In this document: one piece after another, positions 11,057-23,539 of the stretch
Numbering within the stretch: position 1 is the first letter of the stretch
Layout of the letters: each line of letters begins with the position of its first letter
Assembly: GCF_004798865.1 (NCBI RefSeq)
Contig: NW_025335409.1
Span: forward strand, 15,313,591 to 15,377,590
Source: Varanus komodoensis
Taxonomy: Eukaryota; Chordata; Lepidosauria; Squamata; Varanidae
DNA: 64,000 nt
Reading direction: 5' to 3'
Notes under the pieces: model-generated
Databases searched by the model: none
What the model saw: the letters and a program-made list of their open reading frames with translations, nothing else
What the model was told of the DNA's origin: nothing
Made by a program: the position numbers and the translations under genes

Positions 11057-12091
11057 TGCTATCAGGGTGATGTCTCTCTGGTTGCACCACTACCAGATTT
11101 CCATCGATAACCGCGCTAGCAGTGACTTTGTCCCTCCTTGTTTGTTCAGATAAAAGACCGTAGCGATATTGTCCGAAGTTATCTGAACGACTTGGTGCCG
11201 AAGAACGTCCTCGAATGAACTCAGGGCCTTGAATACTGCTAGGAGTTCCAGGAAATTGATATGGTTCCCGGATTCCTGTCAATTCCACACGCCTTGGGTG
11301 CGAAGACTGGAACACACTGCCCCTCATCCCAGTAGGGATGCATCGGTACTGAGAGTCACTGAAGGGCACCAGGGCCAAAAAATGGAACCCCAACTGTTAG
11401 GTTGGCTGGGATTGTCCACCATAGTAGTGACTGAAGAACAGATGATGGGATCCGAAGTAACTTTGTTGGTAAGTCAGTTTGAAGTCTGAAATTTTTGTTG
11501 AAGAAAAGTTGAAGAGGACAAAGTCAAAGCCTGGCATGAGGGACAACAGCAACTGACGCAGCCATATGTCCCAAGAGTCTTTGGATGGACCGGGCAGGAA
11601 CCGTCCTGTCTCATCGCATTCAATAGATATGTTGAGCAAGGGTCTGCTGTCTGTCCCATGGGAGGAAGGCTTTTGCCAACATGGAATCCAGACAGGCTCC
11701 AATGAAAGTGATCATCTGTACAGGAACAAGAGAAGATTTCTCGGTGTTAATGCAAAGTCCAAGGTCTTGCAGCAGAGTACAGGTAGTATGTATCGAGGTA
11801 AGAAGTCCTTCTCTGGTCTAGCAACCAATCGTCGAGGTACAGATAGATTTGAACACCTCGGAGTTGTAGAAAGCCACAGACAGGGGCCATACACTTCGTA
11901 AAATCCCTTGGTGTGGTGGCCAGTCCGAAAGGTAACACCGTGAATTTGAAAACTTCAGACGCAACTGCGAAACGGAGGAAACGCCTATGACACGGATGGA
12001 TCAAAATGTGGAAATAGGCTTCCCTCAAGTCCAATGAGGCGAACCAGTTCTCTCTCCTCAGCAACGGTACGATATTTTGAAGGGTGGTCAT
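11022..12091 (-). mobile_element. DIRS reverse transcriptase / RNase H region
   Basis: The reverse transcriptase core is clear: SLDLREAYFHILIHP (motif with the first catalytic Asp), LPFGLATTPRDFTK, and YLYLDDWLL (the catalytic YLDD box). This LDLREAYFHI / LDDWL style is specific to DIRS and related elements. The RNase H remnant follows at the low-coordinate side. Part of the fossil at 8890-14869. Confidence 0.85.
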
Positions 12092-12629
12092 CCTGAATTT
12101 TTTTGTTGTGATGAACCTATTGATGTTTCGTAAGTCTTGTATTGGACGAAGACCACCGTCCCGCTTTGGGACCGTAAAATATCTCGAATAGAATCCGTGA
12201 AGTCCTTCCGTTAGATCTATTTGACGAATTGCTCCTTTACAGAGAAGTTGTTAAACTTCGTCAAGCAATGCCGTCGAGCATGGTGTAAACCGGATCAGGC
12301 TCACGGAGGAACGATGTCGAATTCTAACCGATATCCGTGCTGAATGATGGACAACACCCACTGATCAGATGTGATGGACTCCCAAATGGGAAGTCAGCCT
12401 TTCAGCCAATCCACAAGTGAGAGAGGGGTGGGTGGAGTAGGAAGCAGAGAAATGGTTCACCCATCCCGTCAACGTTGTCTCCTGTCGCCCTCAAAGCGGC
12501 GACGGCCTTGGTGGTAATGTTGTGGTGGCTGTTGATGATGGCGTTGTTGTTGTTGTTGCCGGTGTTGTGGTTGTTGTCTGGATTGATAGAGTTGCTGGTA
12601 GGGTGGACAGGTCCAAGCCCACTTATGTC

Positions 12630-14443
12630 ATGTTTGGGGCTGAAGCTCCATCTGCCAAGCTGTCATCTTGGATTCGTGGTTCTTTTTGAGCTTGTGGTTG
12701 GTTCGGGAATGGAAGAGCCCAGACCTGTCGAAGGGCATCTCCTCTATGCACCTCTTCGTCTCCTTCGGAAAGTTGCAGTTGTGTAGCCATGCATGCCTCT
12801 GGAGGGAGACGGCACCGACCAGGGCCCTGGAGTCTGTGTCCACGTGATGTCGGGCGGTGGAGAGTTGTTGCACCGCGACCTGCATGGCCTCCTTCACAAA
12901 GACCTTCGCGAGGTCGTCTTGGTTGCCCGGGAGAGTGGAAAGCACGTTGTTGAGGCGTTGCATAATGAAGTACTGGTACCGAGCCAGTATTGCCTCATAA
13001 TTTGAAATTCTCAAGCCGAGCCCAGAGGCCGCATAGACTCAGCGAGCTAGGGTGTCGATTTTTCTCCCTTCTTTATATCTGGGCGCAGTGTGACCCCTCG
13101 CTTCCCTGCCCTGGGAGAACTCCACCATGACCAAGTTCGGTTTAGGATGACGGAGGAGGAATGAAATGTCCTCCTCCTGAACATGGTACATGGCTTTGTA
13201 CCTCCTAGAAGTCAGTTGCGGATGGGCAGGAAGGTCCCACGGTTGGGTCATAGCTTGCCGCAAGGTGGTAATGAGTGGCAAGACTATCGACGCTGATTGC
13301 TCCCCATGGACGACATCGTAAAATTTGTCGGTACTGGGGCCAGGTCGCTGTATGGCATCAATTTCCAGTGACTGGACCAGACGCGACATCAGCTCCGCGA
13401 AAGAAATGTGGGATTCGTCGGGAGACCCAGGGCCCTGGGAAATCACTGCGATATCCGGAGAGGTCAATTCGGCATCGGAGTCATCAGAATCAACCCCACA
13501 GTATGGCGGGGGAGGTGGAGGAAGACCCTGCCGGCAAGAAGGATTGACTGCTCTCCCTGGTTGGAGCTTCAGAAGCACGTCTCAGGACCGAGGACGTAGG
13601 GCGGTCTCGTGGAGCTGACGGAGAGGAGTGACCTCTGGGAGCCGGGTAGCGTCCAACAGAATAGTAATCCCCCCATCCATGATAGAAAGACAACTGAGGA
13701 TGGTACCATTCGTCCGAGCTTCGCCCGGACGAGTGACTTCTTCCACTCCTAGGAGACATCGCCGCTTCCACACTGAATCCAGCTGGGGGCATAGGTGTGG
13801 GGGACCTAGCCCTGGGTGGGGAATCTCAAATCACCCCATTGGAGATCGAGTCCCTAGGTGGAGCTTGAAGAGACTCCGTCGTTGGCTTGCCTGTGCGCCG
13901 AGGGGACCTGGGAGAGGTAACCCGCATGGCTGCCTGAATTGTCGGGCCTGGTGGTGTCGGTACCGCAATGGTGGTCGGGACCGAGGCGCCGATGAACCTG
14001 AGTCTCGGGGCTTGGAATGCTCAGGGTTCGTAGGCTTTTTGGGAGGCTTCACGGTCTTGTCCTTCTTAGCCTTCTTATATTCGGACGGCTTGTCGGAAAG
14101 ACTATGCTTCCACTTCTCACGCCTCTTCTCAGGCGAGGAGGGAGGTCGAGCCCCCACGGTGGGCACACCTTCATCCGAAGGGCGTGAGCGTGGAAGAGGA
14201 AGCCAGCTAGGCAGACGAGGCTGGGCAAGCAGCCGCAGTCACAGAAGGGCGAGAAACCAGTGGGTCCGATTGGAGGAGTGCACGGTCCCACAGAAGCCTG
14301 TGAAGGCGGTTCTCACGATTTTTCCTGGCCTGCTTAGAGAAGGCCAGGCAGTGAGCACATTTGTCCGTCCTATGTCCTTCTCCCAGGCAGAGAAGGCATA
14401 GGTCATGCGGGTCTGCCGGAGACATTTTTGACCCGCATTCCAC
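12630..14443 (-). mobile_element. DIRS Gag-like region
   Basis: The most upstream coding remnant. Its start carries a cysteine-histidine cluster (LCLLCLGEGHRTDKC followed by AHC) and then a basic stretch ending in RLHRLLW, both typical of the N-terminal ORF of vertebrate DIRS elements. The rest is Ser/Pro/Arg-rich. It belongs to the fossil at 8890-14869 and is not a host gene. The opposite-strand open frames here are shadows. Confidence 0.75.
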
Positions 14444-14708
14444 GCACTTGCGGAAAGCCGCTCATTGTGCCATCATTGGAAAAGGAAAAGAGAAGAGAAG
14501 TGCAGAGGGTAATAATATATTTTTGGTGTTTTTTTTTTAGAAAGAAGAAAGAAGTAAGTAAACGAGAAGAACAAGAAGAGAGACAACAGGAGTTATCGAA
14601 GAACAGGGATGTAAACTTGGAATTAAGAGAACAATCGTAAATTAGAGAAGACAAGAAAACGGTCAGAGCGAGAGCGAAAGCGGCACGAGGCACAACGAAC
14701 GGTGGTCG

Positions 14709-14869
14709 CAAAGACTGGAAAATGGCAGACACTCCACTCCATATATACTGCTAGCGGGAGAGGGGAGCAGAGTTTTCCCACCAAACTGTTAGCTATCAAT
14801 CTTCTGGCCACAGGCACTGTGCAAGCGCAATACCCATATGTGTGATGCACAGAGGCCACGATGAAGAAA
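14709..14869 (-). repeat. DIRS inverted terminal repeat, high-coordinate copy
   Basis: It begins caaagactggaaaatggc and ends cacgatgaagaa. It contains the same TATATA-bearing segment as the other repeat and the cccatatgtgtgatgcac terminal block. As the 5' repeat in element orientation it would be expected to carry the promoter; the TATA-like ccatatatactg at about 14740 is compatible, but promoter activity is inferred. Confidence 0.9.
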
Positions 14870-14877
14870 TTGTGCAT

Positions 14878-14926
14878 CAACCCAAATGCACCCAAATACA
14901 ACAACCTAAATGCACCCAAATACATA
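14878..14926. repeat. Short tandem duplication beside the DIRS end
   Basis: Two copies of a ~24-bp unit, caacccaaatgcacccaaat and caacctaaatgcacccaaat, immediately outside the high-coordinate DIRS terminus. Confidence 0.85.
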
Positions 14927-15292
14927 CCTTAGTTTCCCATTACTAACTACTTAGTGTTGATCAAAGTAATTAAGTAATTCTTAAATTTGGAAATGATTTT
15001 GCAAAGCAAGCCTCCCACAGAAAAATGTATGATATCTAGAAAAATGAGATCAGTTTACTCCAGACATTTGTCTATTTTTGAGTTTGATGTCTATCTGGCA
15101 ATTGTTCAAGCAATTCAGTAAAATGCCTTTTTCAAAACATTCACTGCAGCTTACTATCCTGCTGCTAGATGTGAAAAGAGCAGGTCTGTTGTCTGAGATG
15201 AGTATTCATTCGCAACAGTAGGTCAACATGGTATGGTTGTAAGCTTAGATATTCAGTAGGATGGGAATGCCACCAGAGGGACACCGTTCCAT

Positions 15293-15328
15293 CCTTAGGT
15301 GCATCAGAGTGGTCATGAGCACCTAAGG
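15293..15328. repeat. Perfect 10-bp hairpin
   Basis: CCTTAGGTGC at 15293-15302 pairs perfectly with GCACCTAAGG at 15319-15328 across a 16-nt loop. Confidence 0.85.
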
Positions 15329-17293
15329 TCTGTAGCTCCACCTGCTCAGCACCAAGCAGCCAGAAATCACTAACTTCTCATTAGCACTCGCTGGGTAGAG
15401 CCCTTCAGTTTTCTCCTGCTTGCCTTTTTAACACAGGATGTAGCAATAGGGGCTATAGCAGAGACTATGATCAGATTGGGATATATGCAGCTTCAAGGAT
15501 ATGGGGTTCCTGTTTGCCTTAAGAATTGCTATCACAGAAGAGAATCTCCAGGGTTTTTTTTTTCTGGCCTGAAATTTCCATCCAGAACTGGTGATTAATT
15601 AGTACCACAAGCACTCAAACTAAGCAAAACACTTGTAACTACCAGCCAGATGTTTCTCACCACTATTAAAAATTGCATCCTGACTATCCAAAAACCTGGA
15701 TGAGAAATTATATAAACACACATTTGAACAATTTTGTTTGCAATTTTATTTCATATTTTGCTATTTCGTACAATATATTCTGCACTTCAGCAGCTAATCA
15801 AATATAATCAGTGCAGTTTGGTGTGGGTATTTGACCTTGTTATAGTGCACGTGGAATTACATAGCCCTTAATTTTTAATTTGTTGTTTATTGAACCCTTC
15901 ACTAACTCTTGCAAAATGAGTCTGTATGTCTTGATCACTGATGCTCAGGAAACAACAAACTTTGTTCAGTATGGTTGTATGAAATCATATGCCAGATGTT
16001 TCCTTATCCCTCACTGTCCCTCTCTCATTTCTGAAGCAGAGTTATACTATGGAGGTTTTACTAGACTTAACTACTCCTGCAGTAATTCAAATTAATTGAC
16101 TGCTAAAGCTCTGAGGAAATGTTTGTAGATGTGTATAGCAGAATTTATAATTGTGTTTGTTAATTCCACTTAATTGGCAATCAATTAACTGGGGCTACAG
16201 TGGAAGGCACAAACAACTACTCTATAGTACTCTTGGGGCTGGCAATCTCCTTTCCTGCTAATTATGTCATAGGACGGGCTTCCAACTTGTTATAACAAAA
16301 TATACATTTATGAAAGCCACTGAATGGACACCTCACTGACCTTGATTTTATAATGGAGCTCTAAACAACCACTGTAAACTGAAACAGTCTTTCCTACCAC
16401 ATTTGGCTGCCGAGATGAAAGACTGAATACAATTTTTGAGTTGGTAGCAAACTGGACTCTTGTTGAGCAAACAGGATTAACTAAATGAACTGCTAAGAAT
16501 ATGATAATTAGGACTTTGATGTGTTTGTTGACCATCAACTGGAACATTCCTTGCACAGAAGAAGCCTCTAATTCTATTTTCCTGAAAAGCAACTGCAAAA
16601 GCCTGAATTGGGTGGTCCTTCAAGATGCTTGTCAGATATGTGCAGAAAACTCTTCACTAGCATTTCCAGTGGGCAGAAATTTTTCAGGGTCAACTAAATC
16701 TATTGGTTTTCCATACAGAACTGAAACTCCATATCTCTTTCAATATGGAGAAAGGCTAAAATGTTTGGGGTTGGTATAAGATCATGTGGACAACAAAGAG
16801 ATTGTGGGGAGGGGGCAGTTCAGGCTCCCATAGAAATACCATTTTACACCCCAGTTCTAAATTTTTGAAGATCTTAATCCTGGTTGTACTGCTGACATGC
16901 CCTCAGTAGGCTAACTATGGTTTCACTGAATGTTTGAGAGCATAACCTGGGTTAAAGCAAGAAACAATGGCTAGAACTAAGCATAGTTAAGTTTCTGCTC
17001 TTACTGATCTCTCCCATGTTTGCATGTTCAAAATATCCTGTGTAAATGGGAACTGCAGGCAATGCGCTCCCAAGACAGACTGGTGAATCACAAAAGCAAC
17101 TTCAGCAAGTCAAAATTCTAAAAGTGCTATTGAGATATTTCTAAGTCAGTGGGCACATGTGAACATAACATGGGAGGCAGGGATTAGAAGAAAAAAACAT
17201 TTTTCTGTATCCGACTATATGAGATTTTAAAAGAAAAACCTTAGTAACATGCCTTGAAATGTAAAAACAAACAAACTCCAACACTTGTCTTAC

Positions 17294-17350
17294 CTGCAAG
17301 ATGTATGCAGCCAATTCAAACACAACTTCACTGTCAACCTCAATGAGCTC
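17294..17350 (-). CDS. FRMD4A: FRMD4A coding exon, FERM F2 lobe (ELIEVDSEVVFELAAYILQ)
   Basis: A 57-nt exon with both ends in phase 0 encodes 19 residues, ELIEVDSEVVFELAAYILQ, a helix of the FERM F2 lobe. The acceptor is ttttcttacaag, an AAG rather than CAG acceptor, and the donor is gtaagaca. It follows directly in frame from the exon at 30854-30938 and leads into the 23-nt microexon at 6463-6485. Compared with my memory of mammalian FRMD4A (ELIDVDSEVVFKLASFILQ), the changes are mild. Because its length is divisible by three, skipping it would preserve the frame but remove a helix. Confidence 0.94.
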
Positions 17351-17544
17351 CTTGTAAGAAAAGAGAATGGGAAAGGTGAAAAATTATTTATCGGATAGTA
17401 AGGACATTTCTATACCATTTTTCAGCCCTAATAAGGATTCCGCAGCAGCAGCAACATAATTGGTTTACTTTATCTTTTCCAAAAAGAAATTGTTTCTTCT
17501 TGTTGCACAGGAGAAAGTTATAATATTCTAAATGCAGTCATACC

Positions 17545-18770
17545 AAATATTTGTATGCGGGGAACAATATCTCAGCAGCTCTATTTTCTATACAAATCCT
17601 AATTATGCCTAGCATAGAGTTTGTCTTTTTTCACAGCAGTTGTTCACTGGGCCAACATTTTCTTCAAGCTGTCCACTACTACCCCAAGATCCCTTTCTTG
17701 CTTGGTCACTGCCAACTCAGATTCGAGCAGCCTCTACTTGAAGTTGGGAGTTTTTCCCCCAACGTGTGTTACTTTACATTTGCTTTCACCAAACTGCATT
17801 TACCATTTTGATGCCCATTTCCCCAGGCTGGAGATATCCCTTTAGAGCTCTTCACAAATCCCTCTTGGTATTAACCACCATATATATTTTGGTGTCATCA
17901 GCAAACTTTGCCAATTCACTGCTTACTCCTAATTCCAGATCATTTATGAATAGTTAAAAAGTACTGGACCTAATACAGAACCTTGTGGGACTCTACTAGT
18001 GACATCTTTCCATTGGGAAAAATGCCATTTATTCCCACCCTCTGTCCTCTCTTTGACCAGTTAGTGATCCATAAGAGGACTCCTCCCCCTTTATTCCACA
18101 ATGGCTTAGTTTGCTCAGGAACTTTTGGTGAGAGACTTTGTCAAAAGCCTTTTCAAAGTCCAAGCAAATGACATCTGCTTGATTACTCATGTCTACATAC
18201 ATATCGACACTTTTAAAGAACCCTAATAGGTTAGTGAGACAGGATTTCCCCTTGTGGAATTCCCTTTCAGCATGGCTTGTTCCACTGTGTGACTACTGAT
18301 TCTATTTTTAATAATGCTTTCAAGCAGTTTACCCAGAACAGATGTTCAGCCTACTGGCTTGTAATTTTCCAGATCCCTCCTGGATATCTTTAAAAAAATG
18401 GTGTTACATTGGCCAATCTTCTGGCACAAGAGCTTATTTTATAGACATGTTTTGCTAAGAAAGTCAACAATTTCATGTTTGAGTTCTTTCAGAACTCTAG
18501 GATGGATACCATCTGGATTGGGTGATTTAATAACCTTCAGTTTGTCAATAAAGCTGAGAATTTTGTCTTTTGTCACTACCGTCTCCCTTAATTCCACCGA
18601 CTCCCTTCCAGAATACATAAGCTTGGGAACAGGTATCTGCTTTGCATTCTCTGCTGTGCAGAGTGATGAAAAAAAATCAGCTTCTCTGCAAACTTCTTGC
18701 CCCCCCCCCAGTGCTCCTCTAAATCCTTTCAAAGCTGAGTCACTATAATAGCTGCACAGCATGCAGAAAA
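17545..18770 (-). mobile_element. CR1 LINE reverse transcriptase fragment
   Basis: The minus strand encodes a CR1-clade reverse transcriptase in pieces. In order from the high coordinate: IKSPNPDGIHPRVLKELK (about 18481-18530), LDFEKAFDKVSH (18128-18170), VPQGSVLGPVLF (about 17960-17990), LAKFADDTKIY (catalytic box at 17891-17905) and KDLGVVVDS (about 17680). Frame changes occur, including a 2-nt loss near 17955 after the PQGSVLG motif. Both the endonuclease part and the 3' UTR are missing. It lies in the sense of FRMD4A. Confidence 0.88.
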
Positions 18771-18919
18771 TGAACAGGGCAAGAATCTTTCCTAACCTGG
18801 AGATGGAACGATTACAAAGGTTTTACCAGTTGGATTTCTGTTTCTCATAAAGGCACAGGAGAAATGGCAGAAGATAAAGTGGCAACCAGTGTCCAATATT
18901 GTCTCTTCTCAATTTATGA

Positions 18920-19110
18920 ATTACGTTTTAACTGAAGTTCTCAAGGCAGGGTACATAATAAAAGCAGAAATAAAACCAGCAATCAAACCACATAATAAAA
19001 CACAATTGTTTAAAAAAGCATCAACACAAATTCAGCTGTTGCATTAGATGCTCATAAACCTCTGCCTTGAGGGCTTATGGGAACTTCAACAGGCTTGCAC
19101 CCTAAAAAAA
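18920..19110 (-). repeat. L2-like 3' tail remnant
   Basis: The segment ctcaaggcagggtacataat followed by A-rich sequence with repeated ataaaac units, then cttgagggcttatgg, is the reverse complement of an L2-like 3' UTR. Confidence 0.55.
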
Positions 19111-20024
19111 GATAGCTGAGCAGCTAGAAACATTAAGATGATTTTAAAAATGTAGTCTTTAGACATAATAAAAGAAATCTATTTATACTAGCACATGAAA
19201 AACAAAATGCTGATTGCACTCATATTTTAGGAAGAAGATGCTGCTCTTTAAGCAACATCGTTCCAAAATTTGTGTGCGATAAGCAAGATATGACTTGCAC
19301 TTCAGATGGCAGAATGAGGAAGTGAATAGATCTATTTGGCTGTCCTCCTGCACAACCCCCTAAAGTCAATGGGAGCTATATGAGAACAAAGTAGCACGTC
19401 TCCTATTCATTTCAATTCATTCCCATGTAAAACTCTCTGTGTTTGTGCACATCTGTGTACTTGTATGTGTATGCCTTTTAGGCACCCTTTTACTAAGCAA
19501 CAAACAAGGAAAGGAAAATTGAGGCTGACACCCTCTACCCCAACAGAGACAAAATGCAGCTGACAAAATCAACTCCTAGCAAATGACACAAATGTCATGC
19601 TAGTGTATAAAATTATTGACCCAGAAGAGTAGGCCAGGGCACAGAGTTTGGATTGAATTTTCATCACAATGCGCAGAATGGTGGTTCAATGCTGAAAATG
19701 TGGCTGATACATTTCCCCCCTTAGGAGATTATATTTAGAGTGTCTTGAAACTGCTCAGATCATTCTTCTGGCAGCTAGTAAAACCTTCCATAAAACTATG
19801 AGAGACAAGTTGAAATTACTATAAGTTTAACAGAGCTTTGATTTACAGCTCAGGTTTTGCCCAAAATGGTGCACTGATGCTATATAAGCATTTTTCGGAC
19901 CACTGCTCATATTGGATGAAAGCCAGTCTGATGATTCAGCATAGATTGTTATGGCTCAGGCCCTCTACACACCAACCACCCATGCCTTAATGCCACACAC
20001 AAAGTGCTTACATCACTGTTGTAA

Positions 20025-20137
20025 TGCAGCCTTCTGGATATCAACTCCTATCAACCCCAGTCAGTATGACCAATGGTTTGGAATGCTGGGAGTTGAAGTT
20101 TAAAACATCTGGAACACAGCTGGTTGGGGAAGGCGGG
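20025..20137. repeat. Palindromic MITE-like repeat (copy 2)
   Basis: It starts gcagccttctggatatcaac and ends ctggttggggaaggcgg. The arms actcctatcaaccccag and gctgggagttgaag are complementary. Confidence 0.6.
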
Positions 20138-22612
20138 TCTAGTATCTAAGAAGTGTGCTACATTCTAGCTGTTCCTTTCCTCATAACACATGGAGTCTAA
20201 AGGTCTACAGCCAGAGATTTGGCTCATCAGATGTGCCTTGTACTCTCTTGACCCCTGAACTTTTGAACACATACCCTTCTCAGCTCAGCCCATTTATCTT
20301 CCTCTGTTGTGGTTATCTTCCTCTCGTTCTTGTTTCTCACTCTGGCTTTCTTTTGTATGCTTAATTCCCTGCACCACCCTCTTCCAAAACCTCCTCCTCT
20401 TGGCCTGCTGCCTTTTCTCATGTTGCTGTCTCTTCCATAGGCCCTGCTTGTCCTCCTCCTTTCTGTTTCCAAAGGCACCTGTGACTCAGTCAGTGGCCAA
20501 TTCTCAGCTCAGCCAATGGTAACTACGGACACTTCTGCCTCTTTTGCCCCACAGTGACATTTGGTCAACTCAAGAAAACCCTGCCATCATCATCATTGCC
20601 ACCCAAAATCCCTTAGTGCATTACAGCATTCACCACTGTCCCACAATATGTTTATAAACTGGCCTCTTTCTCTTGTATAGTTGAGCATTTTCTTGTTCTT
20701 GGTTCGGTATGCCAGTTGTAAGACTGGGCTAAAGCATCTTCCAGTTCCCCTGACAAAGGCATCTAACCTCTGAATTGTTATTTTGCATGCCTCTGCTGGC
20801 CTTTCATATTTCAACCTGTTTGAATGGCTCTAATTCATACGGAAAGAAAAATGGCACAAAACTTCAGAGATCTAAATTTAGATAAATGCAATAACAGGCA
20901 CCATTCAGAAAATGACATGCCTCATTTCACAAGGCATAATAAAGGTACTGAGTCTGCCCCTGGCAAATATTAAACAACGGAACTAATCCAGGTGCTTTTG
21001 TAGCCTTCTGGGGCTGTATCAAACCAGCATGCTAAAATACTGTCCTACCTCAAGCACTCTTTCACAATACACATCTCTAGAGCCATAAGTGAATAGAGTT
21101 GAATAGTCAAGTATGTCTTCACTTTTAACTCAGAAAAGTAGCATGCCATACATATCAGAATTTTGGCTGACACTGACCAAGGAGTTCTTGCAGTGGGGGG
21201 GGGGGGGGTTCCAAGAAGGGCTTTTTACCAGAAAGAATAACAAAGAGGAAGAGAGAATTATAGGGCCTGTCAAGGGTGTCTCTAGGTTTTACTACACAAA
21301 GGAATGGGGAATCAAGAAAAATTAGACTTAAAAAGTTTGGGAGAGTTAGGCAAGAACTTCCTTACTTGAAGTTATTAATGTATGCTTCAACTGTCTGCCA
21401 TTCACATGAAGCTCCTGAAGGAGCTTACAACAAAAACAAGAACAAAAACATACAATAAAAGTATAGTGGCTTTACACTGAACAGTCACATATTAATCTTC
21501 AGCTTGAAAAAACAAAAAACAAAGATCCCCCCCACCCCCAGCCTAAGCCTTTTCCTGGAACGACTCCCAAAGGTGCTTTCTCTGGAAACCAACACAGAGC
21601 TCACCATGTGATCACCAATGCGCTGAGTGAGCATATCTCTGTCTTGTGAAGAGAGGTAAGGCATTCCTGCTGAATCAGACCAAGCTGTTTCTTGTTCTTT
21701 TTGCCCTATTCTTTTTATTCAGCAAAGCCCTCTATATGGACAACCACAGCAATGTTTGTTCATTAGTCCCATTGGCTGTATGCCTGAGCCAGCTCCCCTA
21801 CTGATATACTAATTAAATATCCCTGCGCTCAGCCATGAGAGATGAAGCAGCCATTTCATTAGGAGCTCTCTTGATCTGTGGGTTCTCCGTGTGCATGAGC
21901 GTCCTGTGGGCAGAGAGCAGAGACATCCCAGCAGGGGCTTGAATTTTACCCTCTTCCTATAGGAATTCAGGCTCCAAGCTACAAGTTGGCACTTGTTACC
22001 GATTTGCTTCACAAAATGCTTAAGCATTTTTCATTGGCTAGCTTCCGAGGAAGACCATTTTTTCAGAATATTGAAGATAGTTTGACAAAAGCTGCATTTG
22101 CCATGGTTTACCCTTATTTCTTTTGTCCTATTGTTTTCTTTGGCAAAGTGGGAGTTGCTGGGAACCTGTAAAACTTGTTTGCAAGAATGCGTAGGCACAT
22201 GATCAACATACTCATGATTCCCTTTTCAAGGCATTTTCAACTTTGTGTGAATGATTAGGTTTGCTGCAACATGCTGTGGATCATGATGTTATTTAACTCT
22301 AAAACTATGCACGAGTTATGTGAAGGAGCTGTATATTCAACATGGTGGCTACATGCACCCCAAGTGCACCTGCTGGAGTTGCCCTATTAAAAGTTATAAG
22401 TTTTATATTTTGGAATATAGAAAGCTTTGCCTGTCTCCCTTCACCCCCCCCCCCCCCCAATCTGTAGGGCTTCTTCCCATTCAGGTTACTTCTATGAGCC
22501 CCAGAGCGCCAGGACATGTGAATGATTCACTGGCTGGTTAATCGCTCTCAAATGCAGAGCACAGCTGACAGGAGGGGTCTGAATATTCAAATACTGGGCC
22601 AGCTCCCCACTG

Positions 22613-22690
22613 TCTTCTGGAAATTCCTACCTCAGACTGAAAAAGCAAACATTGAATCCTGTTAAATTCTGTAACGTGATTGTTTTATTT
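22613..22690. repeat. Direct repeat A (pairs with 23819-23896)
   Basis: About 70 nt running from tcttctggaaattcctacc through gaatcctgttaaattctg to a T-rich end. It matches 23819-23896 with only a few differences. Confidence 0.85.
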
Positions 22691-23539
22691 TTATCTGTTT
22701 TCCTGATGTCTCTGATGATTTTGTGATGTTTCTGTATTATAATTTCATGCTTCTGCATATTGCCCATTCAAAGCCTCCTTCCTCACCCCTGCAAAGGAGA
22801 ATATGACTCCAACTCCAGAAAACACTCTGTGTATGTTCAGTGCTTTGTAATTTAGGAATTTCCGTTTGCTGTGAATAAACTGTTGAGTGGTCTGAAATCC
22901 TGACACACTGCAGCCTTACCATGGAGTAAATAATTCACCATGAATTAAAAAGTCCACCATGATGTCATGTGAACATTCATCTCTGAGTGTGTGAGATGCA
23001 CAGCTTTGTATTTACATGGCTGGTTGGGGAATGCTGAGAGTTTTAGGACTTGGTTCTGTCTAAACATGTCTAGGATTGCACCCTTAAACTGCTTTTCCCC
23101 TCTTTTGTTTCAAATGTCTAAAGACTCTCTCAAACAATGATATACACACCTTGAAGCTGAATACAAACAATTGGTGTCCCTAGAGCAAGAGCAAATGGGC
23201 AGTCTCAGCTCTGGACCAAGCAGTGGAAGACAAGGCACATCTTTCTGCATTTGAAATGCCCAACGTTACACTCAAATTGTGCTCCATTCTGAGGGCCAAA
23301 TCTGGCTTGCCTGGGGTCACAATCTGGACTTCTAGTATTTCCCAGATGGGAAATACTAGAACTCCAGGTAGCTTCCCAGCTTTTATTGAGTGTTTTCCCT
23401 CATTCTAAAAACTTGAAATGCTTCTCCTAAGGCTTAATAAGTGGCAGAAAGAGCTTTAAAACAAAATATGCTGGGAGTGGCCCCACCCACCACTGACACA
23501 AGATCACCATGAAATGTGGACCTTGGTTTGAGAAAGGTT

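Larger units (their letters stand above)
8890..14869 (-). mobile_element. DIRS-type tyrosine-recombinase retroelement (fossil)
   Basis: A nearly full-length, broken DIRS-family retroelement on the minus strand, about 6 kb. It is recognised by three structural signs: inverted terminal repeats at 8890-9077 and 14709-14869, an internal complementary region at 9264-9361 matching both outer ends, and no visible target duplication in the flanks. Minus-strand coding remnants occur in DIRS order: cysteine-rich Gag-like, reverse transcriptase/RNase H, methyltransferase-like, tyrosine recombinase. DIRS elements are known to replicate through a circle inserted by a tyrosine recombinase instead of a DDE integrase. 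Several breaks (my estimate five to ten) make it non-functional. The two terminal repeats have diverged moderately, so it is not a very recent insertion. Confidence 0.93.
6486..17293 (-). other. FRMD4A: FRMD4A intron between the 17.3-kb exon and the microexon
   Basis: A 10,808-bp intron in phase 0 (donor gtaagaca, acceptor ttgtaactttacag). More than half of it is a DIRS element at 8.9-14.9 kb in the same orientation as the gene. The flanks 7.1-8.9 kb and 14.9-17.3 kb contain no coding signal. A 10-bp perfect hairpin lies at 15.3 kb and a palindromic repeat at 6.9-7.1 kb. Confidence 0.85.

Noticed and set aside
12475-12786. Leucine/valine-rich open frame that resembles a membrane protein
   Set aside because: It lies antisense to the DIRS Gag-like region and its hydrophobicity comes from GTTGTTGTT-type runs.
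13628-14401. A 257-codon plus-strand open frame
   Set aside because: It is the shadow of the minus-strand DIRS Gag-like region, with Arg/Gly-rich composition from GC-rich DNA.
8890-14869. LTR retrotransposon or endogenous retrovirus
   Set aside because: The terminal repeats are inverted, an internal complementary region exists, and a tyrosine recombinase replaces the integrase.
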